From Paenibacillus illinoisensis NBRC 15959 (GTDB lineage Bacteria > Bacillota > Bacilli > Paenibacillales > Paenibacillaceae), in NCBI RefSeq assembly GCF_004000925.1, contig NZ_BIME01000023.1:1-41058 (forward strand): a stretch of 41,058 bases of DNA. The letters are read 5' to 3'. Positions 31,634 through 39,473 of this stretch are shown here, piece after piece. A program made the position numbers and the translations under genes. Position 1 is the stretch's first letter. Each line of letters opens with the position of its first letter. A model generated the notes under the pieces. That model saw only the letters and a list, made by a program, of their open reading frames with translations. It was not told the DNA's origin and did not search any database.

Positions 31634-32758
31634 ATGTCAGATGATTATAACGACAAGTATGCTAATATTAAATCCTCTCACGAGGTAATTACTCTAGAAG
31701 ATGAGATGACTCATTTTGAGTCACTTTCAGTGCCTTCATCACAAACTGATATTTGGGAAGAAACTGCTGCTGGTGTTGTCGCAGAAGCAGGAGACTACGA
31801 TATTCTGCTATGGGCAGCCGGCTATGCTCTCTTTGGTAATGGAAAGGGCATTTGGGGTCCTGGTATGTCAGCAGAAAGAGAAATTCAGTTAATTGTTGTA
31901 CCAAAATCTCAGCGGGGTACCATGACAGACAACAACTTTGTGCGTGTAGGGTGGACTCCTAAAGAGCGTTTGCATGGCGATAAATTTAAGGTTACTGCAA
32001 CAGAGGACAAAGTCATTTGGGACTTTAATGGACTTCAGTTTATAGCAGCTCCTCCTACATGGAACATCAAAGGAAAAGCTGGTGATGCTGAGCTTGATCT
32101 TGTGTACGAGCAAATTGGTACAGCTCTTTGGAACTGGGGACCTTTCGCAAAGGCTAACGAGGATGACCGTGCTGGCTATGATGCATTCGTTAACGTTAAT
32201 GGAACTATTCGCACATCAGAACATAATTTAACGATTGAGAATGGATATGGTGTTCGTGAACACATCATTACAGGGCAGTCAAACGACCCAATTAAAAATC
32301 TTCCTGCAACTAATTGGATGTGGTGGCTTTACACAATTCAAGGTGATGTTAAAATAAACTTCTTCCAGCCCGGTCCTAACCAAATCGGCTTTGTAAAATA
32401 TGCTGATAAACAAATTGATTTTGGACCAGGTAATGGAATTATCGATTACCAAATTATTGAGAAGTGGGAAGATCCTAGAAGTGGTATGAATATGCCTGTT
32501 AAATGGAAGCTAAAGATGGAAAAAGGCAACTGTGTCGTTGATGTAGAAATTGCTGCACATGGTCGTGCTTACAGCCACTGGCCAGTTTCGACAGGAACTC
32601 GTATGTATTGTTATCTGCTTTCAACAATGACAGGAACTGTTTCCCTTCCAGATGGTCGTACAGTGACACTTGACAATCATCTAACAGTAAATTCTTTCTG
32701 TAAAACTATTCTAACTGCAGGCGAGAATCTATCTGGTTCTAAACCAGAACTTGACTAG
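31634..32758 (+). CDS. Second Trp-rich protein of unknown function
   Basis: 374 aa, no signal peptide. Trp- and Gly-rich with beta-strand pattern: YDILLWAAGYALFGNGKGIW, DKVIWDFNGLQFIAAPPTW, GTALWNWGPFAKANEDDRAG, LPATNWMWWLYTIQGDVKI, RAYSHWPVSTGTRMYCYL. It may belong to a lipocalin-like or carotenoid/terpenoid-modifying barrel group, but I recognise no motif and do not assign a reaction. ATG 31634 is chosen because AAAGGAAG lies 7 nt upstream; an earlier ATG (31583) has no ribosome site. It is preceded by strong palindromes and followed by a terminator, so it is a single regulated gene near the CocE/LysR cluster. Confidence 0.75.
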   Translation: MSDDYNDKYANIKSSHEVITLEDEMTHFESLSVPSSQTDIWEETAAGVVAEAGDYDILLWAAGYALFGNGKGIWGPGMSAEREIQLIVVPKSQRGTMTDNNFVRVGWTPKERLHGDKFKVTATEDKVIWDFNGLQFIAAPPTWNIKGKAGDAELDLVYEQIGTALWNWGPFAKANEDDRAGYDAFVNVNGTIRTSEHNLTIENGYGVREHIITGQSNDPIKNLPATNWMWWLYTIQGDVKINFFQPGPNQIGFVKYADKQIDFGPGNGIIDYQIIEKWEDPRSGMNMPVKWKLKMEKGNCVVDVEIAAHGRAYSHWPVSTGTRMYCYLLSTMTGTVSLPDGRTVTLDNHLTVNSFCKTILTAGENLSGSKPELD

Positions 32759-32804
32759 AACGAAATCTCTCTAAGATGTTCGTTTTATATTGTATATAAT
32801 ACTA

Positions 32805-32846
32805 GGTTACCAATCACCAATTCAACTGGTGGTTGGTAACTTTTTA
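32805..32846 (+). terminator. Terminator of the 31634 gene
   Basis: GGTTACCAATCACCA pairs with TGGTGGTTGGTAAC (one bulge) around ATTCAAC and is followed by TTTTTAT. Confidence 0.85.
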
Positions 32847-32899
32847 TCCTCATATTCATTTACTCTACCATACGGATCAGAAAGTGTTAGGGTATCCAA

Positions 32900-33222
32900 T
32901 CATCTAGGTAGACCTATCATTCAAGCTTTCAACAATTTCTTGCCTATACATTAGAACATCGTGGAGCTCCCGAAGGGACTCATGGACGCATTGCCATAGC
33001 GATTGCTGGTGGTTCTTTAAGCGATTCGTGGAGACAACAGCCAGGAACCCCTGCGTACTGTACTGAACTAACTAAAGAGGAGCTAACCGAAGTATTAACG
33101 AAGGCGAAAAAAGAAAAAGCCCCGTTATTAAGAGATCAGGCATAGAGAAGCTTTTAGCGTCTATCGGTGGACACACACATGAAGATGTGATTAATGTAAA
33201 TAGGGAAATATTTAAATCTTAA
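32900..33222 (+). pseudogene. Decayed NADP oxidoreductase (paralogue of the 34104 gene)
   Basis: Joined frames read GRPIIQAFNNF, then AYTLEHRGAPEGTHGRIAIA, IAGGSLSDSWRQQPGTPAYC, TELTKEELTEVL, and, in a further frame, KLLASIGGHTHEDVINVNRE to TAA 33220-33222. These align in order with the second half of the 34104 protein (FGRPITKAWNS, SKGEAGRIALPVAG, MLADSWRQQPGSPAYITDLT). About 30 residues between AG and GSLSDSW are deleted, at least two frameshifts occur, and the N-terminal Rossmann half is missing. Confidence 0.8.
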
Positions 33223-33233
33223 GTTTTGACGTT

Positions 33234-33253
33234 AAGCTAACGGGCAGGTTGGT
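33234..33253 (+). repeat. Family A repeat, solo right-end hairpin (HP3)
   Basis: TTAAGCTAACGGGCAGGTTG, the standard right end, lying 12 bp after the stop of the decayed NADP oxidoreductase. Confidence 0.7.
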
Positions 33254-33384
33254 CAACGAAGATTTAAAAGAGCCTATAACTTCTACTACTTAAAACGGGC
33301 TGATAAGTCATTTTTGCTTCTGAAACACTACTCTTTACTTGTTTAATCTGTTCTCATTTGAACTGTTCTTTAAGTGCATATAAG

Positions 33385-33410
33385 GAAAAATAGCCGGTCA
33401 ACAGCCGGCT
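33385..33410 (-). terminator. Terminator of the minus-strand HxlR gene
   Basis: Read on the minus strand, AGCCGG-loop-CCGGCT is followed by ATTTTTCC. Confidence 0.7.
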
Positions 33411-33452
33411 GTTTGTTAAACAATCTTTTTTCTCATAATAAAAGATCAATTC

Positions 33453-33773
33453 TTATTCTAAATTGCAATCTCCCCATTCAGACATACTTTGAAGGATTGG
33501 CAAAAACCGCTGACCAAGATTTGTTAAAGTATACTCCACTCTGGGTGGAACCTCTTTATACACTTCGCGATGTAAAAGTCCATCATTTTCCAATTCTCTG
33601 AGTTGCTTCGTTAGCATCGATTGTGTAATATCCGGAAAAGCTCGTTTAATGTCCCCAAATCTTCTTGTTTCTTCGGAAATATACCATAATAGCGATAATT
33701 TCCACTTCCCACCGACTATTCTTTGTACTTTGTTTATTCCACAATCAAACGAATACTTCTTGCTGTGGTTCAT
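33453..33773 (-). CDS. HxlR-family transcriptional regulator
   Basis: 106 aa. CGINKVQRIVGGKWKLSLLW (family start with a conserved Cys11), ISEETRRFGDIKRAFPDITQ, SMLTKQLRELENDGLLHREV, YKEVPPRVEYTLTNLGQRF. A complete winged HTH. AGGAAAAC lies just before the ATG. It is divergent from the NADP oxidoreductase at 34104 across ~330 bp and is the likely regulator of that gene or of its decayed predecessor at 32900. Its base composition is AT-rich like the background, unlike the GC-rich neighbours, so it probably predates their arrival. Confidence 0.92.
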   Translation of the reverse strand: MNHSKKYSFDCGINKVQRIVGGKWKLSLLWYISEETRRFGDIKRAFPDITQSMLTKQLRELENDGLLHREVYKEVPPRVEYTLTNLGQRFLPILQSMSEWGDCNLE

Positions 33774-34103
33774 ATGTTTTCCTCCAAAAATATTTTTTGC
33801 CCTTAAAAGTGTGTGAAAAACCTCATTAGTATCATTTTTAGTAGTATGTTCTAAAAAAAATCGTACTTGTATTAAATAAGGTACTCTAATAAGATTTCAA
33901 TAGCAAGTCTAGTCTAGCAAGTGAAATTACTACGTTCAATTAGCGGAGAGAATTCATTTTGTAACAAGAGTTGAAGATATGCAAACTAATTGAGAAGAGA
34001 TAAATATGTTATCAAGGGCGTCAATTAGGAAAAGCCTTAGAAGTTGTGAAAAAAACAGCTCTGCTATCCTACTAATAATCTCTAACTGAAAGGATGAAGC
34101 ATC
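33774..34103. other. Divergent promoter region between HxlR and NADP oxidoreductase
   Basis: GTACTTGTATTAAATAAGGTAC (written in two halves: GTACTTGTATT, AAATAAGGTAC; 33863-33884) is an imperfect dyad that could be the HxlR operator. Close to the gene, YQGRQLGKALEVVKKTALLS can be read up to a stop at about 34071, probably the end of a lost gene. No intact frame. Confidence 0.35.
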
Positions 34104-34847
34104 ATGAAAATAGGAATTCTTGGAACTGGCTTAATGGGCAGGCTTCTGGCTCGTAAGCTCGCCGCAGCAGGTCACCACGTGAAGGTGGCAAACTCACGGG
34201 GGCCCGAAAGCATTGCAACCGATGTACTGGAAACCGGTGCGTACGCAGCAACAGCGGAAGATGCGCTGGATGGTGTGGAGGTTGCGATCCTAACCGTGCC
34301 TCATACAGGCTTTGAGAAAATCAGGCACTTAGTGGCGGCATTGCCCGAGCAGACGGTGGTCATCGATATCTCTAACTATCACCCTGGCCGGGACGGCGTG
34401 ATCCCTGAGCTTGAAGCAGGGAAAGTCGAGAGCGAGTGGGCTCGCGACTATTTCGGACGTCCGATTACCAAGGCATGGAACTCAATTGGAATGGCATCCT
34501 TCGAGACACAAGGACGGTCCAAGGGGGAGGCGGGCCGCATCGCGCTTCCCGTCGCCGGTGACAGGAAGCGTGACCGCGAAGTCGCCATCGCATTGGTAGA
34601 TGATACTGGGTTTGATGGTTTCGACGCGGGCATGCTTGCAGATTCTTGGCGGCAGCAGCCCGGCTCGCCAGCCTACATTACCGATCTGACCTATGACGAG
34701 ATGGGGCCGGCGCTCGCATCGGCAGAGCGCGACCGTCTTCCGCGACGCCGCGATATAGCCGCTCAAGTGTTCGAGGAGCGGGTCGGCGAACGGTCATCTC
34801 CTGACGTCGAAACGGTCGTGAGGATCGCCCGAGCATTGTTCATGTGA
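34104..34847 (+). CDS. NADPH-dependent F420-reductase-like / NADP-binding oxidoreductase
   Basis: 247 aa. Rossmann start MKIGILGTGLMGRLLARKLA with GTGLMG at 7-12 and the NADP-phosphate-binding ANSRGPES. Then VAILTVPHTGFEKIRHLVAA, VIDISNYHPGRDG, FGRPITKAWNSIG and MLADSWRQQPGSPAYITDLT, as in F420H2:NADP-oxidoreductase-like proteins of bacteria without F420. The partner substrate is unknown. GAAAGGATGAAGC precedes the ATG. The gene is visibly GC-rich (GCG, CGC, GCC codons) compared with all genes to its left, suggesting acquisition from a GC-rich donor together with the next gene. Confidence 0.88.
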   Translation: MKIGILGTGLMGRLLARKLAAAGHHVKVANSRGPESIATDVLETGAYAATAEDALDGVEVAILTVPHTGFEKIRHLVAALPEQTVVIDISNYHPGRDGVIPELEAGKVESEWARDYFGRPITKAWNSIGMASFETQGRSKGEAGRIALPVAGDRKRDREVAIALVDDTGFDGFDAGMLADSWRQQPGSPAYITDLTYDEMGPALASAERDRLPRRRDIAAQVFEERVGERSSPDVETVVRIARALFM

Positions 34848-34947
34848 ATGACAGGCACCGTATCTTATGCGCTCTGACGGCATGCTTAGGCCTAACGGCT
34901 CGGTGCACTGGACTGAAAAATGAGTTGAGAATGGAGTCGATTGAAAA

Positions 34948-35946
34948 ATGAGAACGAAAATGAAAGCTTGGCGCGCAGAAACATTTGGCAAACCCAGCGA
35001 TGTCCTGAAGCTGGTAGATATCGACGTTCCTGTACCAGGACCGGGTGAGGCGCTGCTTAGGGTATTAGCAACTAACATAGGTCTGCCTGACCGCATGATG
35101 CTTGAAGGTCGATATTTCCTAACGCCGACCCCGCCGGTAACGCCCGGTCAAGAGGTGGTCGGTATTGTCGAGGTAGCGGGACCGGGCTATCCGTTTCCCG
35201 TCGGCACACGAGTAATCGGCGGTGCCAACTCTGGTGGTTTGGCGGAATATTGTCTATCGTCAGGCGACGGAGCGGTGCCTGCAGCCGATGACATGTCCGA
35301 CGAGCAGGCCGCAGCTTTTCTGGGGACGTTTCACGTCGCTTATGTTGGCTTAGTCAATCGCGCTCGCGCAAAGACGGGCGAGACGGTATTGGTGCTCGGT
35401 GGTACGGGTGGAACGGGTTCCACCGCGATCCAGCTCGCCAAGGCTCTGGGTCTGAACGTAATTGCTACCGTTCGCGACGCAAAGAAGGCTGCGTTTTGCC
35501 GTGAGCAAGGTGCGGACCATGTCATCGATCTGGGGACGGGGTCGATGAGCGAGCAGGTGCGCGCCCTGACCGGAGGCAAGGGTGCCGATATCGTATATGA
35601 CACGGTCGGATCACCCTTAGTCGATCAGGCACTCGATGCGATTGCCATCGGCGGACGGTATGTTTTGATCGGTTTCGCTGGTGGCTCAGATTTTCCGAAG
35701 ATTGAGCCGTTCAAGATCCAGATAAAAGGCATCTCTGTCACCGGCGCCTTGCACAGTGTACGGACTCCCGACGAGCGCGATGAGGCAATTACCGTACTTG
35801 GGCGACTGTTCTCCGAGGGGAAGATTGCTATGCCGATCGACCAGGTCGTATCCTTAACTGACGTGCCAGAGGCACTTGAACGTCTTGGTGGTGGTGTCAT
35901 CGGTAAGCTTATCGCCCGCGTAAGCCACGACACCTCTGGCACATAG
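34948..35946 (+). CDS. MDR-family NADPH:quinone oxidoreductase
   Basis: 332 aa. GroES-like N-terminus (MKAWRAETFGKPSDVLKLVD, VPVPGPGEALLRVLATNIG) and Rossmann fold from ~145 with VLGGTGGTGSTAIQLAKA (149-166), GADHVIDLG and GADIVYDTVGSPLVDQAL. Zinc-ligand cysteines of alcohol dehydrogenases are absent, so it belongs to the zinc-less quinone oxidoreductase branch (reduction of quinones or enones with NADPH). The start is uncertain: ATG 34948 has GGAG 12 nt upstream, ATG 34960 has none. Same strand and same GC-rich composition as the 34104 gene, 100 bp apart, hence one imported cassette. Confidence 0.9.
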   Translation: MRTKMKAWRAETFGKPSDVLKLVDIDVPVPGPGEALLRVLATNIGLPDRMMLEGRYFLTPTPPVTPGQEVVGIVEVAGPGYPFPVGTRVIGGANSGGLAEYCLSSGDGAVPAADDMSDEQAAAFLGTFHVAYVGLVNRARAKTGETVLVLGGTGGTGSTAIQLAKALGLNVIATVRDAKKAAFCREQGADHVIDLGTGSMSEQVRALTGGKGADIVYDTVGSPLVDQALDAIAIGGRYVLIGFAGGSDFPKIEPFKIQIKGISVTGALHSVRTPDERDEAITVLGRLFSEGKIAMPIDQVVSLTDVPEALERLGGGVIGKLIARVSHDTSGT

Positions 35947-36113
35947 AGAAAAAGGAACTGCTGTGACATTAGGTAGAATCGGAGACATACCCTGTTTGAA
36001 GCGTAGGCTACATGGCTGAAAAAGGTTCGAAAAGGAATAAAGCTCATGCTACCGGCGTCTTTGGTGGCAACAGATACCAAAATACCAAAGCGCTGGTACC
36101 ACCGCTGATCCCC

Positions 36114-36170
36114 TTCTCCTCATGAGTCAAAGCCCTTTGCTTTACGTAGTCCTTTGTCTCATGAGGAGAA
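36114..36170. terminator. Perfect 13-bp inverted repeat after the quinone oxidoreductase
   Basis: TTCTCCTCATGAG and CTCATGAGGAGAA are perfect arms around a 31-nt loop. No T tract, but the stem could stop or stabilise the transcript. It coincides with the drop from GC-rich to AT-rich sequence and may mark the cassette edge. Confidence 0.45.
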
Positions 36171-36336
36171 ATATTAACGGGAGACACAGTGGATTGTGAT
36201 ACTCATCAGGTGTTAGATAGAATTTCCTCTCAAGAAACCAGCAACAAGAAAGATTGCTGGACTCAATTTCACCTAATGACCGTTTGTTTTAAGGCGGCTA
36301 TTGAATTATGGAGAATATCTTATTGTAAGTTTACTC

Positions 36337-36534
36337 ATGCATTTTTATTTAGCGTGCTAATTAGGTATTTTTATTTTTGTTGTTGGCTTTTCCATTATTA
36401 TTCTTACAAGCTCCGATATTGAAGCTGAACTTACATATTATGCTACCATAGCATATGCTATTTTATATTTAGCCAGTGTTATATCTGTCTGCACCGCGGT
36501 ACTCCTTAATAAGATAACTCAATTAAAAAAGTGA
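36337..36534 (+). pseudogene. Small membrane-protein remnant with in-frame stop
   Basis: ATG CAT TTT TAT TTA GCG TGC is followed by TAA in frame, after which the same frame reads GIFIFVVGFSIIILTSSDIE, then AELTYYATIAYAILYLASVI, SVCTAVLLNKITQLKK to TGA 36532-36534. Two clear membrane helices with a short acidic loop. One nonsense codon separates a short start from this well-preserved body. A frame shadow on the same strand (77 codons) is not a gene. Family unknown. Confidence 0.5.
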
Positions 36535-36547
36535 GATTACTCATTCA

Positions 36548-36638
36548 ACTAACGGGGGAAACGTTATTGTAACAAGATAAAGAAAGCAGCTGGTCAATGT
36601 GATCAGCTGCTTTTGTTCAACTAACGGGCAGGTTAGCG
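36548..36638 (+). repeat. Family A repeat, full copy, type II centre
   Basis: HP1 CTAACGGGGGAAACGTTA (36549-36566); central hairpin GCAGCTGGTC-AATGT-GATCAGCTGC (36586-36610) then TTTTGTTCAA; HP3 CTAACGGGCAGGTTAG (36621-36636). The best-preserved type II copy. Confidence 0.9.
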
Positions 36639-36754
36639 TAGCTGATGCAAGAATAACTTGCATTATGGGAGAAGGAGTAGCTAAACTTGAAAAATGAACC
36701 GCCCATAATAGTGTGAAACTTTTACGTACAATTATTTAAGGAGGGTATCTCCAC

Positions 36755-36952
36755 ATGAAACGTATGTCAACTTCTGAATTAAATGAAATTTTAGTTAAAG
36801 CAACACTCTCGGCCAGACAAGAGGCCAAAAGCAATGGTGTGGCCATTGTATATGAAGAAAATGAAAAAATGATCAAGGAATATCCGGATGGCAGAAAAAC
36901 AGAGATCATATATGAAGAAAATGGTAACAAAAAGGAAATTGAATACCCATGA
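36755..36952 (+). CDS. Small hypothetical protein, 65 aa
   Basis: ATG 36755 follows a strong AAGGAGGG site. The sequence is a charged N-terminal helix (MKRMSTSELNEILVKATLSA, RQEAKSNGVAIVYEENEK), followed by a repeat-like beta part (MIKEYPDGRKTEIIYEENGN). The DGRK and two IxYEEN turns suggest a small antiparallel sheet. It resembles short accessory proteins of phage and mobile regions in Bacillales but has no named family that I recognise. It lies between two family A copies. Because it has a good ribosome site and clean composition I consider it a real gene. Confidence 0.7.
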   Translation: MKRMSTSELNEILVKATLSARQEAKSNGVAIVYEENEKMIKEYPDGRKTEIIYEENGNKKEIEYP

Positions 36953-36981
36953 TCTGAAATAAAAGAACAGATTATTGTTCA

Positions 36982-37072
36982 GCTAACGGGAAACGTTAGT
37001 CCAAAAAAGCAAGGGGTTTAGTTGGCCGGCTGGCAGCTGCTCCTTTTTATTAAGCTAACGGGCATGTTAGTT
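36982..37072 (+). repeat. Family A repeat, copy with damaged central stem (type I)
   Basis: HP1 CTAACGGGAAACGTTAG (36983-36999), identical to the 23577 copy; the central left arm is mutated (AAGGGGTTTAGTTGGCCGG) while the right arm GCAGCTGCTCC plus TTTTTATTAAG is intact; HP3 CTAACGGGCATGTTAG (37055-37070). Confidence 0.85.
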
Positions 37073-37074
37073 GG

Positions 37075-37365
37075 ATTAAGAAATCACTAGTAGCAGCAGG
37101 TAAATCTCCAAAAGAGAAAGCATAAAAAGATTAGAAGCTGAAAAAAAAGATTAAAGGAATTGTGATGAACTCAATTTTTCCAAGTCGTTTTTTATCTTGA
37201 GGTTTTTGTTACGTTGCCAATAAAAGAAGTAACTTCTTTCCGTTCTAATTACCTTTATAAAGATCCCTGGAATCTTGTTTAAAATCGAATACAAAATATA
37301 TTATAATAAGATGATACGATACGGACTATAATTGTGATCTTTTATTAATTTGAAAGGATAGACTG
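37075..37365. other. Intergenic region upstream of GntR
   Basis: Contains a perfect palindrome AAAGAAGTAACTTCTTT (37223-37239) and, nearer the gene, TATAAT (37302-37307) preceded by AAAATATAT, which resembles half of the AT-rich palindrome at 38995. No gene seen. Confidence 0.4.
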
Positions 37366-38019
37366 ATGAATAATTTCTTATCCACCTCCAACAGTGAAAA
37401 TCCAAGAAATTCATTACCTGATGATATTGCACATTATATTTTGGGGAAAATATTTACCGGGGAATTAGGGCTTGGCGCAAGATTAATTGAAACGAATATA
37501 GCAAAGGAACTTAATGTGAGTAACATTCCAGTAAGGGAAGCATTCTATATTTTACAAAATACCGGAATTGTGGAAAGGCTACCAAGAAAAGGTGTCCGAG
37601 TTAAAGCAATATCGGAAGAAGAGATTGTTGACTACACTGTGGCACTAAAAGAATTATATAGAGTTGCTTTAGCCTACTCAGTTCCAAACTGGAATGATGA
37701 GCATCGAGAGAATTTAAAAAATTCCTTAAACGAAGCAAAAGAATTATTAGTTCAAGAGAAAATAGCTGAGTATATCTCAAAATGCGATCAAATATCTTCC
37801 TACATTTTTGAAGTTGCTGGAAATAAAGTATTTTTAAGGTTTTATTCCGAAATCACATATATTACAACAGCCTATTGCCAATCAATTTGGAATGATGCTG
37901 AAAAAGTAAAGAGCTGGCACTCCTATTTAGACGGTGCAGTTAATGCATTAATTCAATCAGACTTTAAACAGGCGGAACGGGAATTGGAACTTTTGGCAAA
38001 AAGGTCCTTATTGGTTTAA
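37366..38019 (+). CDS. GntR-family (FadR/FCD) transcriptional regulator
   Basis: 217 aa. Winged HTH ~17-82: IAHYILGKIFTGELGLGARL, IETNIAKELNVSNIPVREAF, YILQNTGIVERLPRKGVRVK. FCD effector domain ~88-215 (VALKELYRVALAYSVPNWND ... EVAGNKVFLRFYSEITYITT). The usual metal-binding histidines of the FCD are not clearly seen. AAAGGATAGACTG precedes the ATG. It converges with the SDR at 38178 and shares a bidirectional terminator; a 26-bp palindrome in the SDR promoter is a likely binding site. Confidence 0.9.
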   Translation: MNNFLSTSNSENPRNSLPDDIAHYILGKIFTGELGLGARLIETNIAKELNVSNIPVREAFYILQNTGIVERLPRKGVRVKAISEEEIVDYTVALKELYRVALAYSVPNWNDEHRENLKNSLNEAKELLVQEKIAEYISKCDQISSYIFEVAGNKVFLRFYSEITYITTAYCQSIWNDAEKVKSWHSYLDGAVNALIQSDFKQAERELELLAKRSLLV

Positions 38020-38047
38020 TTAGACTTTGAGAGCAATTCTATTCATC

Positions 38048-38089
38048 AAAAAAAGGTACTAACAAATCAAAAATGTTAGTACCTTTTTT
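38048..38089. terminator. Bidirectional terminator between GntR and SDR
   Basis: AAAAAGGTACTAACA and TGTTAGTACCTTTTT are perfect 15-bp arms around AATCAAAAA, giving T tracts in both directions. Confidence 0.9.
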
Positions 38090-38177
38090 ATTGTGTAATA
38101 TATGATGACTCATCAGATGCTAATCTATTTAAATGGCACCCGATTGTGAATCTATCTTTTTTAAGTTCAATCGATGC

Positions 38178-38966
38178 TTATTCTTCTGAAGAAACAGCCG
38201 TAATATCACCTGCTTGTACAGTAAATCCTCCATCGATTACTTGAGATGTGCCTGTTGTAAATCCTGATTCATCACTAGCTAAATAGACCATTAAATAAGA
38301 AACTTCTTCTACTTTACCAACTCTTTTTAAAGGTTGACCTTTCATCGCAGCGTTACGTAATTCATCTGTCGGGAATCCTTCTCGGAACATAGCTGTATCT
38401 ATAGTTCCCGGATGTACCGCGTTTACACGAACATTAAACGGTGCAAATTCAATTGCCGCCGCACGCGTTAATGCTGTTACAGCGCCCTTTGCAGCAGTAT
38501 ATGTTGAGAGACCGCCACTTGCATTGATTGCTGCAATGGACGACAAGTTGATGATAGAACCAACACCTTCTTCTTTCATATATGGTAGGACATTACGCAT
38601 GCCGATGAAAACGCCCCATGCATCTATATCCATGACTCGATTCCACTGATCGTGTGTTAATTTATCAAATGTTGCGTTTGCTAGAACACCAGCATTATTA
38701 ATTAGTACATTTAATTTTCCAAATTGTTCGTACGCTTTTTTAGTTACTTCTATCCAGTCATTTTCTTCTGCAACATTTAGTTTATAAGCAACTGCCGAAC
38801 CAGGGAATTCCTTATTCACTTCATCAACTAATTGTTGTACACCTTCATAATTATAATCTGTTGCTACAACTTTTGCCCCTTCACTAGCAAAGATACGAAC
38901 ATGCATTGCACCCATACCTTGTGCAGCACCTGTAATTAGTACGACTTTCCCAACCAATCTTCCCAT
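38178..38966 (-). CDS. Short-chain dehydrogenase/reductase (classical SDR)
   Basis: 262 aa. TGAAQGMG at 12-19, D37 (ATDYNYE, favouring NAD(H)), NNAG at 90-93, catalytic S142/S143, Y156 and K160 (STYTAAKGAV), GFTTGTSQVIDGGFTVQA at the C-terminus, plus an acidic tail. The pattern is closest to hydroxysteroid or glucose dehydrogenase-type SDRs; the substrate is unknown. AAGGGAGAT precedes the ATG. Promoter region carries a 26-bp perfect palindrome. It converges with the GntR gene, which is the likely regulator. Confidence 0.93.
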   Translation of the reverse strand: MGRLVGKVVLITGAAQGMGAMHVRIFASEGAKVVATDYNYEGVQQLVDEVNKEFPGSAVAYKLNVAEENDWIEVTKKAYEQFGKLNVLINNAGVLANATFDKLTHDQWNRVMDIDAWGVFIGMRNVLPYMKEEGVGSIINLSSIAAINASGGLSTYTAAKGAVTALTRAAAIEFAPFNVRVNAVHPGTIDTAMFREGFPTDELRNAAMKGQPLKRVGKVEEVSYLMVYLASDESGFTTGTSQVIDGGFTVQAGDITAVSSEE

Positions 38967-38994
38967 TATAAATATCTCCCTTATTAAAAATTAA

Positions 38995-39020
38995 ATTATA
39001 TATTATATATAATATATAAT
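38995..39020. promoter_or_regulatory. 26-bp perfect AT-only palindrome in the SDR promoter
   Basis: The left arm ATTATATATTATA is followed directly by its exact complement, TATAATATATAAT, with no spacer. It contains overlapping TATAAT -10 motifs for the minus-strand SDR gene, whose start codon is 29 bp away. Composition alone makes AT palindromes commoner, but 13-bp arms without mismatch are unlikely by chance. Confidence 0.6.
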
Positions 39021-39181
39021 ATCTCCGTTTACATTTTATAAAATTATTAATGTTTTGTCCATAGTTATGACTTTTTTGTGAAGAATACTAATCTGTTAAT
39101 TCCTATTTAATTAAACATCCTACATAAGGGAGGTCATAAGTCTTAAAAAAGCGAAATATTGGTACATGAACTAGCTGTTGA

Positions 39182-39226
39182 GGACAAGAACATGTTCGTA
39201 TTACCGATTAGATGAATATCTAAGTG
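39182..39226 (+). repeat. Family B repeat, partial copy 4
   Basis: GGACAAGAACATGTTCG, then ATTACCGATTAGATGAATATCTAAG. These are the left half-site and the 3' tail of copies 1 and 2; the terminator hairpin and long palindrome between them are missing. Confidence 0.65.
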
Positions 39227-39229
39227 GAA

Positions 39230-39452
39230 GTGGTTGGTCTCTGGAAAACAACGTAAGAGAGATGTTTCAGAACATGACACGACGTTTTGGATTATTGGAT
39301 AAAAACTGTTGTACCGCAGGAGGGCTTGATATTTCCTGTTAAAACTAGGGTTAGCCAGTTCCATTGAGGATGCTGAACTAAAGGCAAAAACAATCAGAAG
39401 TATCATTAATATTAAGCCGGTGCAAAAGGAATTATTAAATGAAATATTCTGA
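39230..39452 (+). pseudogene. Remnants of a MarR-like regulator and an unknown C-terminus
   Basis: One frame reads LENNVREMFQNMTRRFGLLD then KNCCTAGGLDIS to a stop at 39340, resembling the N-terminal helix region of MarR-type regulators that continue DISPVQ. A second frame reads LASSIEDAELKAKTIRSIIN, IKPVQKELLNEIF to TGA 39450-39452, a complete-looking C-terminus. The two may derive from one gene with its middle lost. Family assignment of both is tentative. Confidence 0.4.
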
Positions 39453-39473
39453 AACAAGGCTTGTAATCATTAC

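Noticed and set aside
36189..36422. 77-codon frame with aromatic-rich C-terminus
   Set aside because: Its hydrophobic part is a shadow of another frame with two clean membrane helices and a proper stop; no ribosome site.
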